A DNA stretch of 64,000 bases from Corynebacterium urealyticum (lineage in GTDB: Bacteria; Actinomycetota; Actinomycetes; Mycobacteriales; Mycobacteriaceae), in NCBI GenBank assembly GCA_020741275.1, contig DYZK01000007.1:1-64000 (forward strand), in the 5' to 3' direction. A program made the translations under genes and the position numbers. Numbering within the stretch: position 1 is the stretch's first letter; each line of letters begins with the position of its first letter. Below the pieces are notes generated by a model. It saw nothing but the letters and a program-made list of their open reading frames with translations. It did not search any database and was not told the origin of the DNA. This document shows, one piece after another, positions 35,582-45,199 of this stretch.

Positions 35582-36086
35582 CGACGCTCCAATCCCCGGA
35601 CTTGCCGCCGGCCTTCGCCAGCACCCGCAGGCCCGTGATCTCGGCGTGCTTATCCACGGCCTTGATCATGTCGTACACCGTCAGAGCCGCGCTGCTCACC
35701 GCGGTGAGCGCCTCCATTTCCACGCCGGTGACACCGCGGGTTTTCACCGTCGCAGTAATCCGCACCGCCGGTGCAGGCTCGGTGGCCTTCTCGAAGTCGA
35801 TGGTGATCTTGCCCAACGGCAGCGGGTGGCACAGCGGAATGATTTCCGGGGTCTTCTTCGCACCCATGATCCCGGCGATACGCGCCACCGGCAGCGCATC
35901 CCCCTTCGGCAGGCCGGCCTGGTCGCCGTCCCCATCCTGGAAGATCATGGCGAGGACGTCCTCCCGGGTCCGCAGGAAGCCCTCCGCCGTCGCGGTGCGG
36001 GTGGTCTCGGACTTGGCGGTGACGTCCACCATGTGGGCGGAGCCATCACCGCGCACATGAGTCAGCTGCGGCTGCGAGTCGGACAT
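35574..36086 (-). CDS. moaC: cyclic pyranopterin monophosphate synthase
   Basis: Second step of molybdenum-cofactor synthesis, forming cPMP from the MoaA product. 170 aa from ATG 36086 (MSDSQPQ). [18 protein letters not shown], the invariant [11 protein letters not shown] and [20 protein letters not shown] identify MoaC. It overlaps the moaBE start by 8 nt and follows modB by 69 bp on the same strand. moaA is not in the window. Confidence 0.95.
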   Translation of the reverse strand: MSDSQPQLTHVRGDGSAHMVDVTAKSETTRTATAEGFLRTREDVLAMIFQDGDGDQAGLPKGDALPVARIAGIMGAKKTPEIIPLCHPLPLGKITIDFEKATEPAPAVRITATVKTRGVTGVEMEALTAVSSAALTVYDMIKAVDKHAEITGLRVLAKAGGKSGDWSVDD

Positions 36087-36155
36087 ATTCTCCACGCTCC
36101 TTGGGGCCAAGAACTAGCTTTCGCTACACAGCTTAACTTTCGGGGCGGACACGCC

Positions 36156-36962
36156 TTAGCTGCGGCGGCCTCGCTGCACCAGGCGCAGCCCGGCAATACC
36201 GCCCACGACCAGGACGTATACCGCCAGCAGCACCAGGCAGGCGCCCAACGCGCGGTCCATATCGTTGGAGCTCAAACCCAGCTCGATGAGCAGCGGCAGG
36301 GTGCGGGTCCGACCCGCGACGTTGCCGGCAAAGGTCAACGTCGCCCCGTACTCACCCAGCGAGCGGGCGAAGGCCAGGACCAAACCCACCGCGATCCCCG
36401 GCCACGCGATCGGCAGAATGACCAACCGCAAGACCTCGGACCTGTTCGCCCCGTCGACGGCAGCGGCGTCCTGAACGGAATCCGGAACCGAACGCAGCGC
36501 CGTCACCGCGGTAGCGACGACGAAGGGGAGGGTGACGAAAACCTGCACCACGACGACCCCCAGCGTCGTGTAAGCAACCGACCACCCCGCGCGCTCCAGC
36601 AGGGGCCCAAGCAGGCCGGGACGTCCCCAGAAAAACACCAGCGCCAGACCGCTGACCACGGGGGAGAGCACCAGCGGGGCGTAGACCGCGAGCTGGATGA
36701 GCTGCGATAGCCCCGGGCGGCGGCGCTGAAGGCGGGCGAGCCACAGCGCCAGCGGGACGCCGAATAACCCGGAGAGCGCGGTGGCGACCGCGGCGGTGGA
36801 TAGCGAAAGCCCCAGCGAGGTCAGCACTTCCGGGGCGGTGACGAGTTGCAGCGCCTTCGGCCACGGGATGTTCAGCAGCAGCCCCAGCATCGGGCCCGCG
36901 ATGAGTGCGAAGGCCGGGATTGCTAGCGCGAGCGTCCAGAGGGGGAAGGCGCGGGTGCTCAC
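36156..36962 (-). CDS. modB: molybdate ABC transporter permease
   Basis: 268-aa inner-membrane permease with five to six helices. The coupling loop EVLRLVILPIAWPGIAVGLV and ARSLGEYGATLTFAGN near residue 200 are typical of ModB. Its start overlaps the modA stop by 4 nt. No modC ATPase gene follows, because moaC comes directly next. Confidence 0.92.
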   Translation of the reverse strand: MSTRAFPLWTLALAIPAFALIAGPMLGLLLNIPWPKALQLVTAPEVLTSLGLSLSTAAVATALSGLFGVPLALWLARLQRRRPGLSQLIQLAVYAPLVLSPVVSGLALVFFWGRPGLLGPLLERAGWSVAYTTLGVVVVQVFVTLPFVVATAVTALRSVPDSVQDAAAVDGANRSEVLRLVILPIAWPGIAVGLVLAFARSLGEYGATLTFAGNVAGRTRTLPLLIELGLSSNDMDRALGACLVLLAVYVLVVGGIAGLRLVQRGRRS

Positions 36963-37855
36963 TCTTGGGTCACTCCAGGGCCGAAGCCGTGGTCAGCGAG
37001 GATGCGCTGGGCGGTCGGGGTGGCGAGCCAGCGGACGAACTCGGCGGCCTTGGCGTTATCGGCGCCTGCATCCGTGCTGGCAGCGGGGTAGTTATTCGGC
37101 GCGACGTGTGCGATCGGCAGGGTGGTGATCTTTGTGCCCTGGCGCTGGATGGCGGCGGCGTCGGAGGCGTAGATGAAGCCCGCGTCCACCTGGCCGGTGG
37201 CGACCTTGGTGGCGACGTTCGAGACGTTGGCCTCCTCGGAAGGGTTCTGCAGCTTGATCGGTGTGCGGCCGGCCTTCTCGAGAGCCTCGTGGGCGAGCGT
37301 GCCGCACGGGACCTCCGGGGCGCAGATGGCGACGCGGGCACCCTTGGCTAGGTCCTCGAGAGAGTTGATCTCGGTCTTGGGGTTTTCTGCGACGGCCAGG
37401 ACCAGCTGGTTGGTGGCGACGATGCGCGGCTCCCCGCGGTCCGTGACGTTGCCGAACTCCGGCAACTTCAGGGCCTTGTCCATGTTCTTCTCATCAGCGG
37501 AAATGAACGCATCGGCCGGGGAGCCCTGCTCGATCTGGCGGACGAGGGCGGAGGAGCCAGCGAAGTTCCATTCGATCTGCTGGCCGTCGTGCTCGGCGGC
37601 GTAGAGCTCCAGCAGGTCATCGCCGGCAACGCTCAGGGAGGTGGCGGCGAAGACGCGCAGGGTCCCGTTCGAAGCGTCCTCCGAGGAGCAAGCGGCCAGC
37701 GCAAGCACGCCCGCGAGTGCTGCGGCGAGCGCGGCGACGAAGCGCTGCTTGTGGCCCGGCGTGCGATGGGCGGGGTCGCGGCCGGCAGCGGTGCGGCGGG
37801 CGGTGCCGCGTGCGCGGCCGTGCCCGGTGCTACGGGGCGCGGGGCGGATGATCAT
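36959..37855 (-). CDS. modA: molybdate-binding lipoprotein
   Basis: 298-aa periplasmic-type binding protein. An Arg-rich ~37-residue N-terminus precedes the hydrophobic signal with the lipobox LALAAC (about residues 51-56). Anion-binding segments are FAATSLSVAGDDL and FNFAGSSALVRQIEQGSPAD-like (written: FAGSSALVRQIEQGSPAD). It delivers molybdate to ModB. It lies 46 bp downstream of pknG on the same strand. Confidence 0.92.
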   Translation of the reverse strand: MIIRPAPRSTGHGRARGTARRTAAGRDPAHRTPGHKQRFVAALAAALAGVLALAACSSEDASNGTLRVFAATSLSVAGDDLLELYAAEHDGQQIEWNFAGSSALVRQIEQGSPADAFISADEKNMDKALKLPEFGNVTDRGEPRIVATNQLVLAVAENPKTEINSLEDLAKGARVAICAPEVPCGTLAHEALEKAGRTPIKLQNPSEEANVSNVATKVATGQVDAGFIYASDAAAIQRQGTKITTLPIAHVAPNNYPAASTDAGADNAKAAEFVRWLATPTAQRILADHGFGPGVTQE

Positions 37856-37901
37856 GGATCTGATCCTAGGCGAGCCCCTCGATGGCAGCGCGCTAAGCGC
37901 A

Positions 37902-40508
37902 TCAGAACCACGTGCGCGGGCGGATCATATTCGCCATATCCACCAGGCGGAAGCGGTGCAGATCGAACTGCGCCTGCCGCGCCAGCATCCGCAGCCCCTG
38001 CTCCAGCCCCAGCCGCAGCCCACGCTCCGTGAACGGCACGTCGAAGAGCGGGCTTTCGCTGCTCACGTCGTTGCCCTTCTTCTTATTGATGTAAATCCAG
38101 TTCAGCCCTGCCAGCATCACCGCGAGGCGGACCTGCTGCATCCGTGGCTCGTTCGTCGGCATGATCTCCAGGCGCCGCGCCGCGCGCCGGATCCGTGACT
38201 CCGAGAGCCTACTGCGGTCGCTGATCAGCATGAGAATGCTGGTCAGCCGCGCCAGCCGGTGGTGTCGCGAAGCCACTGGCACCCGGTCCAGCACACCCAC
38301 CGCCGCATCCACCAGGCCTTCAGCGACGAGCTGCCGCGCAAGCCCGAAAGCAGAGGAAACAGTCGTAGGGTTCGTCGCCCACACCAGGCCGTACAGGCGC
38401 ATTGTCTGCATCCGCAGCGTGGCGGGCTCCTGCGACAAATGCCGCGCTGGGGGAACCTTCACATCCTCGGTCATCGGCGTGCGGTAGGCGTAGGACAGCA
38501 TCGCGCCGAGCTGGGCGGTCTCGTCGTCGAGCAGCTTGGTGGTGTTGACCCCCTGCTGCTGCATGAGCAGCTCGTTCGTCGCTGCGAGAGCCAGCTTCGG
38601 TGCCGGCTCGCCGGGCAGCAGATGCAGCACCTCGTTGAAGTGGTACTGCGCGGTCACAAAGTCGCTGCGCAGCAGCGCCGCGACACCGGAGAGCCACCGG
38701 AAGCGCCAGTCGTCGCCCAGCCAATCCTGCACCTCGTCGAGCTTGTCTTGTGCCTCCTGGGCCTGCCCCATGTCGAGCCGCGCCCGCACCATCGTCAGCG
38801 GGATCTCCACGGAGCTGGACATCTGCGGCTGCTTGGCCGCGGACTCCAGCGTGTCCAGCACTTCCCCGGGCTCCGTGTACCGCGCGGCGGAAAGCAGCGA
38901 CGCGCCGGGGTCGCTCGGGTCGGTCAGCGGCAGCGGGAGTGCCGCGATGACCTCCGAGGCGGCGATCTGCACGGACCGCGGGATGCCGTCGATGAGCTGG
39001 TCGGTGCGGAAGAGCATGTGCTTCGTTCCATAGGTGGAACGCTGCGCGGTGAAGCGGGTGTCCAGGTGCGCGTGCTGCACCCGATCTCGGATCGCCAGCA
39101 CCTCGCGCAGCACGCCGACCATCTGGTTCGCGAGCGTGACCGCGGAGCTGAAGCGCTTATTCGGATCCGGGTTGGTGGCCCGCAGCAGCAGCCGGTAGAG
39201 GGACATGTACCGCTGGAACAGTGGTTCCTCTTCCGGGGTGGGCAGCTCGGGGTCGTAGGCGCCATTGGTGATGGGAAGGTTCACGACCAGCGATGCCAGT
39301 GTCCGCCCCACGGTGTAGATATCGCTGGCCACGGTCGGTCCGGTGCTGCCGATCTCGGGCGCCTGGAAGCCCTTGGTGCCGAAGATGTGCCCGTATGCCC
39401 CGATGCCGCTGACTGCGCCGAGGTCGATGAGTTTGACCTGGTCCTCGGTGATGATGATGTTGTCGGGCTTGAGGTCGTTGTAGACCACCCCGCGGGAGTG
39501 CAGGTAGTCCAGGGCTGGCAGGACTTCCAGCATGTAGCCGATGGCGATGTCCACCGGCAGGGTGTTGTTGGGTGACTCACGGCGCCGTTCGCGCAGGGAG
39601 GGCCCGCCCACGAACTCCATGACGATGAATCCGCCGGGGGAGCGGGGGTCGTCGATGAAGTTGAAAATCTTCACGATGCCGGGGTGGGTGATGTCCGCGA
39701 GGAAGGCGCGTTCGGAGTCAGCGACGGCGCGCTCGTGCTCGTTCTCAGTCGCCATCAGGCCCTTGAGGACGACGTAGCGGTTCGCGACATTGTGGTCGGT
39801 CGCGATGTAGATCCATCCCAAGCCGCCGTGGGCGATGGGGCCCAGGATTTCGTATTGTCCTGCGATGAGGTCCCCAGCCTTCAGCGTGGGCGGGTCGATG
39901 CCCTTCGCGATGGCGGCGCTGGGGTCAATGATCGCCTTTTCGGGGACGGTGGGCGTGATGAACGGCAGGTGGACCATGCCGTCTGCGACGTTCTTGCCCT
40001 CGCGCGCCGCGCCGCGCAGTTCGCGGAAGGTGGAGAGTGCCTCCCTGCGGGAGCGCTCCCCGGAGTCGACTTTGACGGGGTCGGTGGTCGCCCCGCTGGT
40101 GCTGCTGCCGACCTCGGTGGCGGAGGTGGGGACGTCAGCCTGGCTGCGTCCTTGGCCGGTGCTGCCGGGTTCGATGAGGTCGGAGAGGTCGCCGAGGTCC
40201 GCGAGGTCGAATTCTTCCTCGTGATCGTCGTCGGCGAAGGGGTCGAAGACGACGGCCTCGGTGCCGCTCTCGCCGTCGTCCTCGTCCTTCCTCCCGGCAC
40301 CGGGTTCGGTCGCCGGGCCTGTGGTCATGTCCGGTTCCGTGTGTTCCGTGGTGGCACCGGTGACGGCCTCCGGCCCGGTCACCGCCTCCGGCCCGGTTGC
40401 GGCCTCGGATTCGGTGTGGTCCACTGCCTCACTCTGTGGACTGGCATCCGGTTCTGCGTTGCGGTCGTGCTCCTGAACCTTCTGCTCCGGTGCGTCCTTC
40501 TCGCTCAT
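37902..40508 (-). CDS. pknG: serine/threonine protein kinase PknG
   Basis: Soluble kinase controlling 2-oxoglutarate dehydrogenase through OdhI/GarA phosphorylation. 868 aa. Residues 1-150 are acidic and low-complexity with a short GPEAVT repeat. The kinase starts near 220: glycine loop IAHGGLGWIYIA, Lys249 in VVLKG, catalytic loop YNDLKPDNI (HRD replaced by YND, typical of PknG) and DLG for DFG. The C-terminal ~400 residues are TPR-like helices. The CxxC rubredoxin pairs of mycobacterial PknG are missing, as in C. glutamicum. It is downstream of glnX-glnH with 3 bp spacing. Confidence 0.95.
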   Translation of the reverse strand: MSEKDAPEQKVQEHDRNAEPDASPQSEAVDHTESEAATGPEAVTGPEAVTGATTEHTEPDMTTGPATEPGAGRKDEDDGESGTEAVVFDPFADDDHEEEFDLADLGDLSDLIEPGSTGQGRSQADVPTSATEVGSSTSGATTDPVKVDSGERSRREALSTFRELRGAAREGKNVADGMVHLPFITPTVPEKAIIDPSAAIAKGIDPPTLKAGDLIAGQYEILGPIAHGGLGWIYIATDHNVANRYVVLKGLMATENEHERAVADSERAFLADITHPGIVKIFNFIDDPRSPGGFIVMEFVGGPSLRERRRESPNNTLPVDIAIGYMLEVLPALDYLHSRGVVYNDLKPDNIIITEDQVKLIDLGAVSGIGAYGHIFGTKGFQAPEIGSTGPTVASDIYTVGRTLASLVVNLPITNGAYDPELPTPEEEPLFQRYMSLYRLLLRATNPDPNKRFSSAVTLANQMVGVLREVLAIRDRVQHAHLDTRFTAQRSTYGTKHMLFRTDQLIDGIPRSVQIAASEVIAALPLPLTDPSDPGASLLSAARYTEPGEVLDTLESAAKQPQMSSSVEIPLTMVRARLDMGQAQEAQDKLDEVQDWLGDDWRFRWLSGVAALLRSDFVTAQYHFNEVLHLLPGEPAPKLALAATNELLMQQQGVNTTKLLDDETAQLGAMLSYAYRTPMTEDVKVPPARHLSQEPATLRMQTMRLYGLVWATNPTTVSSAFGLARQLVAEGLVDAAVGVLDRVPVASRHHRLARLTSILMLISDRSRLSESRIRRAARRLEIMPTNEPRMQQVRLAVMLAGLNWIYINKKKGNDVSSESPLFDVPFTERGLRLGLEQGLRMLARQAQFDLHRFRLVDMANMIRPRTWF

Positions 40509-40511
40509 CTT

Positions 40512-41660
40512 TTACTCGCCTCCCCTCTCTTCGTTGAGGCCGGGAATCTGCTCCCTGTTGTACTCTTCGCGTTCCTTCTGCAGCGCGGCGGATTCCTCTG
40601 GCGTGCGGTAGTTGGCGGGCAACTCCCTCGCTGGGCCCAGGTACTCCTCGAGCCAGTTCTTATACATCCGGTTCAGTTCGCCGCTGTCTCGCAGTCGCTC
40701 CAGCGTGCGGTTGACCTGCCGGGTGAGCCCCTCGCTCTGCCATCTCACGTGCTCGTCGTCCTTGTCGAGGGACTCCGCGCCGGGCGCCACGACCTTGCCG
40801 GGTGGGGCCATGGCCACGCCGTAGTAGCCCTCGCCCAGGGAAGCTCCGATGAGCTGGGTGTCCGGGTCCTGGGCGGAGAGCCCGGAGAGGATCGCGTCGT
40901 CGGAGTAGATGGCGTCCACCTGCCCCTGCTGCATGGCCATGAGGCAGTCGGTCCACGTGCGGGTCTGCAGGATGCGCTTGGGGTGGAGGAGGTTTGCCAG
41001 CATGCCGGGCGGGAAGTCCTGGGAGGCGCAGACGGTCTTGTGCTTGAGGTCGGCGACGGATTCGATGCCGGAGCCCTTTTGCGTCAGCAGGCGTTCCTCG
41101 ATGTGGAGGTAGGGGATCGAGAACTCCAGCGCCTTTTGGCGTTTCCGCGTGGTGGTCATGGTGCGCAGCACGAGGTCCACATCGCCGGTGCGGAGGGCGT
41201 CCTCGCGGTGCCGGGATTCCACGTAGCGGAATTCCACCTTGTCTGGGTCGCCGAAAATATCGCGGGCAATCTCGCGGGCGAGGTCGACTTCGAAGCCGAT
41301 CAGGTCGGAGCTTTCCGGATCCCGGTATCCGAGCCGGTAGAGGGACTGTGCCACGCCCACGATGAGGCGACCACGCTTGGAGATATTCGGCACATTCTCC
41401 TGCACGCTGGCTGCGGTGGGGGCCAGGGATCCGAGCGGCTCCGTGTGCTCGGTGTAGACGGGTTCGAGGTCGGCGGTGTCGTAGATGCGCGCCTGGGCCG
41501 GCAGGTCGGAGTCGGGCTCATGGGCAACGATCGGCCAGGACGGGCTGGTCGGGGTGGTGGCGCAGCCGGTGAGCAGGGTCGCGGTGCCGAGGAGCGCGGC
41601 GGTGCCCCGGAATAGGCGGGAGTGGCGTGCGCGGGTGGTGCGGTGGTTGGTGTTGATCAT
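40512..41660 (-). CDS. glnH: GlnH, amino-acid-binding lipoprotein
   Basis: 382-aa extracytoplasmic solute-binding protein of the glutamine/aspartate type. The signal ends with lipobox LLTGC. RGRLIVGVAQSLYRLGYRD and SDLIGFEVDLAREIARDIFG are typical of family-3 binding proteins. In actinobacteria it presents amino-acid status to GlnX and PknG instead of feeding an importer, and no permease gene is present here. ATG 41660 (or GTG 41663) overlaps the glnX stop. Confidence 0.9.
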   Translation of the reverse strand: MINTNHRTTRARHSRLFRGTAALLGTATLLTGCATTPTSPSWPIVAHEPDSDLPAQARIYDTADLEPVYTEHTEPLGSLAPTAASVQENVPNISKRGRLIVGVAQSLYRLGYRDPESSDLIGFEVDLAREIARDIFGDPDKVEFRYVESRHREDALRTGDVDLVLRTMTTTRKRQKALEFSIPYLHIEERLLTQKGSGIESVADLKHKTVCASQDFPPGMLANLLHPKRILQTRTWTDCLMAMQQGQVDAIYSDDAILSGLSAQDPDTQLIGASLGEGYYGVAMAPPGKVVAPGAESLDKDDEHVRWQSEGLTRQVNRTLERLRDSGELNRMYKNWLEEYLGPARELPANYRTPEESAALQKEREEYNREQIPGLNEERGGE

Positions 41661-43081
41661 CACAGGTACTCCCTCACCCTCAGCCTGGTGCCGGCGAGCG
41701 TGGCGATTGCGGCGACGGCGGTCATGATGGCGACGATCGTTGCGGTGCGTTGTGCGGCCGACTGTCCTGCGGTGAGGACGTCGCGCAGTTGGGCGCGGGA
41801 CTCGCTGATCAGCTCCTGCAGTTCCTCGTCGAAGAGTGTGTAGCTGGTGCGCAGGTCGAGCTGGACGTCATTGGGCGAGCGGTTGGAGTTCGCAACGACG
41901 GCTTGCTGGTCGTCATCGGAGGGGGAGCCCAGGGCGGCGGCGGAGGCAGCTTTGAAGTCGCCGTGCTGCAGTTCGTACACCATGACGGCGTGGGCGGCGT
42001 CCCATTTTTGGAGGTGCTCGCGGGCCAGGACGATGCGGTGTGGGGAGACGACGGACTCGCGGATGGATTCGAGCTCGTTGTCAATCCGGGCGATTGTCCT
42101 GGAGAATTCCTCCTGATTGTCGTCGCCGTAGCTGCGCTGCACGAGCCCCAGGGCTTCACCGGTGCGGGCCTGCTGGGCGGCGATGCGCTGCTGGGTGAGC
42201 GTTTCGAGCGGGCCCATGGAGGACTGGATCCAGTTGGTGCCGGCCTTCCACGTCCAGCCCGCGCTGATGGACGCCACGAGCAGGGCGATGACCATGAGCG
42301 TCGTGGCGGTCAGGTAACCGATATTGAATACGCGGTTGGTGTTGGCCGAGAGCCACAGCTGCGCGATGATCAGCAGGACAACCGCGGCGATGAGCCCGGA
42401 CAGCGGGAACCACATAGGCGAGATCACCTTGCGCTGCTGCTCGCTGACCTGCTTGGAGGTGATGGTGTAAAGCTCTTCCGCGGCGGGCAGCATCGTCCGC
42501 TGCATCAGGTGGGAGGCCTGCGTCAGGTAGGACGCTCCGACGGGGTTGCGGAAGCGGTCGTTCGCGCTCGCTTCGGAGACGAGCTCGACGTAGCGGGGCA
42601 GGCTCGTCTGCAGCTGGAGGACGAGCTCCATCTCGCGGGAGTCGACATCGTCGATGCCGGCGGAGGCCTTGATGATCTCCTGGCTCGCGTTGGCGATGTG
42701 GCGGTCGTAGCTCTGCGACTGGGTGGAGTTCTGCTCCTTGGTTTCGAGGAACTCCGTGGTGGCGGCAGAGTCCGCGACGGAGAGGGAATTGAAGAGTTCC
42801 TGGGCCGCGTTGGACAGAGGTTCGGTGCGGCTCACCAGGGTGTTGAGGTCATCCTGCCGCCAGGTGGAGCTCAGCGCCATCGCGCCACCGGCGGCGAGGA
42901 TCGCGGCGACGAGCAGGAAGGAGATGATCGTCAGGATCCCGGGCGTGGTGGAGATGAAGTTGAGGAAGCGCTTGGGCAGCGCCATGGCGGGGGCAATGAG
43001 GCCGCGAACCGTGCGACCGCCCGCGGGCGAGTCGTCACGATCCATCCACCGATCGGCATCGGCATAGAGCGGCGCAGACAT
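41660..43081 (-). CDS. glnX: GlnX, membrane relay protein
   Basis: 473-aa membrane protein: one helix near residue 55 (ILTIISFLLVAAILAAGG), a ~130-residue extracytoplasmic helical part, two more helices near 225-285 and a last one near the C-terminus (TIVAIMTAVAAIATLAG). This is the sensory architecture of GlnX, which couples GlnH to PknG. The start at 43081 (MSAPLYADA) is favoured; an upstream in-frame start has no ribosome-binding site. First gene of the glnX-glnH-pknG unit. Confidence 0.88.
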   Translation of the reverse strand: MSAPLYADADRWMDRDDSPAGGRTVRGLIAPAMALPKRFLNFISTTPGILTIISFLLVAAILAAGGAMALSSTWRQDDLNTLVSRTEPLSNAAQELFNSLSVADSAATTEFLETKEQNSTQSQSYDRHIANASQEIIKASAGIDDVDSREMELVLQLQTSLPRYVELVSEASANDRFRNPVGASYLTQASHLMQRTMLPAAEELYTITSKQVSEQQRKVISPMWFPLSGLIAAVVLLIIAQLWLSANTNRVFNIGYLTATTLMVIALLVASISAGWTWKAGTNWIQSSMGPLETLTQQRIAAQQARTGEALGLVQRSYGDDNQEEFSRTIARIDNELESIRESVVSPHRIVLAREHLQKWDAAHAVMVYELQHGDFKAASAAALGSPSDDDQQAVVANSNRSPNDVQLDLRTSYTLFDEELQELISESRAQLRDVLTAGQSAAQRTATIVAIMTAVAAIATLAGTRLRVREYL

Positions 43082-43275
43082 GGCCTGAGTATAACGCAGG
43101 GCACATTTCACTATTGCCACTCCCGTCACAATCGTTGCGTGGGGCTATGCGGGCGAGTGAAGCCGCACCGTGCGGAGATTTTGCAAGGGGGGAAGCGGTG
43201 GATGGAGGGGCGTGCAGCGTAAAGGCAGACCGCTGATCTGTCGGGATGTCTGCTTTCTATGGCAAACTGGTGCCC

Positions 43276-44286
43276 ATGATCAAAGTGAACTCGCTGTCCA
43301 AGGCATACGGTGGCACCACCGTTGTCGACAACTTGGATTTTGAGGTCAAACCCGGGATTGTCACCGGGTTCCTCGGTCCCAACGGCGCCGGAAAGTCCAC
43401 GACAATGCGAATGATCGTCGGGCTGGACACGCCGACTAGCGGTTCCGCACTGATCGACGGTAAGCGTTACGCGGACTTCGACCGCCCCCTGACTAAGGTC
43501 GGCACCCTTCTGGATGCGAAGTGGGTTCACCCCAACCGCTCCGCGGTCAACCACTTGCGCTGGATCGCCGCGGCGAATGGCTTCTCCCGGACGCGAGTGG
43601 ACGAGGTGCTGGATATCGTTGGCCTGTCCAACGTCGCCGGCCGCAAAGCAGGCAAGTTCTCCCTCGGCATGGGGCAGCGCCTGGGGCTCGCCGCAGCCCT
43701 CCTGGGCGACCCGGAGGTCCTGATCCTGGACGAGCCGGTCAACGGCCTTGACCCGGAGGGCATCCGCTGGGTGCGTGACTTCGTCCGCCAGCTCGCCCGC
43801 GAGGGACGCACGGTGCTGATCAGCTCCCACCTGCTCTCCGAGATGGCGCAAACCGCGGATCACCTGATTGTGATCGGTAAGGGCAAGCTGGTGGCGGATC
43901 AGTCCGTCCATGAGTTCATCAAGAGCTCCTCCCAGACCACCACGATCGTGCGTTCCGAGCACCTCACCGAGCTGGAAAACGCGCTGCGTGAGGAGTCCGC
44001 GAACTTCGAGCGCAGTAAGGATGTCGAGGGCCGCGACATCCTCGTCGTCCCGGACCACGACACCGACTGGGTGGGCGGCCTGGCCTACACCTACGGGCTG
44101 CGCCTGAACGAGCTGAGCCAGAAGTCCGCTTCTCTGGAGGAGGCCTTCATGCAGCAGACCGGGCATTCCGTCGAGTACCAGGCCAAGGCCGGACTGGGCG
44201 CCCCGGGCATTCCCGCCGCCCCATCCACCGCCGAGCCGGGTATTTCGGTCGACGGCGCAGACAACCGCATCGAGAAGGGGGAGTAA
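43276..44286 (+). CDS. ABC transporter ATP-binding protein, exporter type
   Basis: 336-aa ATPase. Walker A GPNGAGKSTTMRM, a variant signature FSLGMGQRLGLA, Walker B VLILDEPVNGLDPEG and the H-loop ISSHLLSEM are present. The QxLxG features match the drug/lantibiotic-immunity ATPases of DrrA/BcrA type. The C-terminal ~45 residues are a Gly/Ala/Pro-rich tail. ATG 43276 is preferred to an in-frame start at 43246. The permease gene follows after 7 bp. Confidence 0.9.
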   Translation: MIKVNSLSKAYGGTTVVDNLDFEVKPGIVTGFLGPNGAGKSTTMRMIVGLDTPTSGSALIDGKRYADFDRPLTKVGTLLDAKWVHPNRSAVNHLRWIAAANGFSRTRVDEVLDIVGLSNVAGRKAGKFSLGMGQRLGLAAALLGDPEVLILDEPVNGLDPEGIRWVRDFVRQLAREGRTVLISSHLLSEMAQTADHLIVIGKGKLVADQSVHEFIKSSSQTTTIVRSEHLTELENALREESANFERSKDVEGRDILVVPDHDTDWVGGLAYTYGLRLNELSQKSASLEEAFMQQTGHSVEYQAKAGLGAPGIPAAPSTAEPGISVDGADNRIEKGE

Positions 44287-44293
44287 AGAACCC

Positions 44294-45115
44294 ATGAACC
44301 TGATTAAGTCTGAATGGCTCAAGCTCTCCACGACCAAGGCGGTGTGGTGGACCTCCGGGCTCATCCTCTTCTTCGCTGTGGCCTTCGCTGCGTTGAACGG
44401 TGTCGGCGCAGGCCTGATCTACCAATCGGCTACCGAGGGCGATGGCCCAGCTGATGTCGCCGGGGTCGTCGACGCGAAGAGCGCCCTGGACGCGACGGGT
44501 GCGCTGGGAGGCATGCTCGTCTTCGGCATGATGATCATCATTATCCAGGCCGTGCTCAACGTGACCAACGAGTACGCCAATGGCACCGCGAAGAACACGC
44601 TGCTCGCCACGCCGACGCGTCTCCCAGTGCCTTTTGCGAAGGTCCTGGTCTATGGCGTGCTTGCCATGGTGCTGACCTTCATCAGCGCGGTGCTGTCCGT
44701 GTGGACCAACAAGTTCGCGGCCTCCCGCATCATCACCGATAACGACACGCTCCTGGAGGTCGCCAGCTTCGGGGCAGACGGCCTGTGGACCGCGATCGGT
44801 CGCCTGGTGCTGTATGCACTGCTCTCCGTCGTGATTTCCACGGGCGTGGGCTACCTGCTCCGCTCGACTGCGGCCAGCATTGCGGCCCTGCTGCTGTGGA
44901 AGCTCGTTGTTGAGAGCGCGGTCGTGCCGCTGGTCCCGAAGATTCGCGACTGGCTGCCGCCGTACATGCCCTTCAACAACATCGACATGGCGACGATGAT
45001 GATGGACACCCCGGACGCCCCGTGGGGTCAGGTCGGCTCCATCCTCTACTTCGCAGCATTCTGTGTGATCTTCTTCATCGCCGGCCTGATCGCCCTGAAG
45101 AAGCGCGACGCTTAA
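44294..45115 (+). CDS. ABC-2 type permease
   Basis: 273-aa membrane protein with six hydrophobic segments and an N-terminal NLIKSEWLKLSTTKAVWW, typical of ABC-2 permeases acting with BcrA/DrrA ATPases. VTNEYANGTAKNTLLATP is the conserved cytosolic segment. Substrate unknown: export of a peptide, lipid or drug is possible. Followed by a strong terminator. Confidence 0.86.
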   Translation: MNLIKSEWLKLSTTKAVWWTSGLILFFAVAFAALNGVGAGLIYQSATEGDGPADVAGVVDAKSALDATGALGGMLVFGMMIIIIQAVLNVTNEYANGTAKNTLLATPTRLPVPFAKVLVYGVLAMVLTFISAVLSVWTNKFAASRIITDNDTLLEVASFGADGLWTAIGRLVLYALLSVVISTGVGYLLRSTAASIAALLLWKLVVESAVVPLVPKIRDWLPPYMPFNNIDMATMMMDTPDAPWGQVGSILYFAAFCVIFFIAGLIALKKRDA

Positions 45116-45138
45116 AAATCCCCGCTAGTTCTTGTTGC

Positions 45139-45178
45139 GCCCAGCGCCGCGGTGCCCGTGAGCATCGCGGCGCTGGGC
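45139..45178 (+). terminator. terminator after the ABC exporter
   Basis: A 13-bp stem, GCCCAGCGCCGCG with CGCGGCGCTGGGC, followed by TTTGT, 23 bp after the permease stop. Confidence 0.8.
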
Positions 45179-45199
45179 TTTGTGGAGTGAAAAATAAAA

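Noticed and set aside
40372-40408. Short tandem repeat in the pknG 5' region as a CRISPR-like or phase-variable tract
   Set aside because: Two imperfect GPEAVT codon units only, in frame, with no spacer structure.
38259-41615. 438- and 643-codon plus-strand frames across pknG and glnH
   Set aside because: Shadow frames of clearly identified minus-strand genes; translations are low-complexity without any domain.
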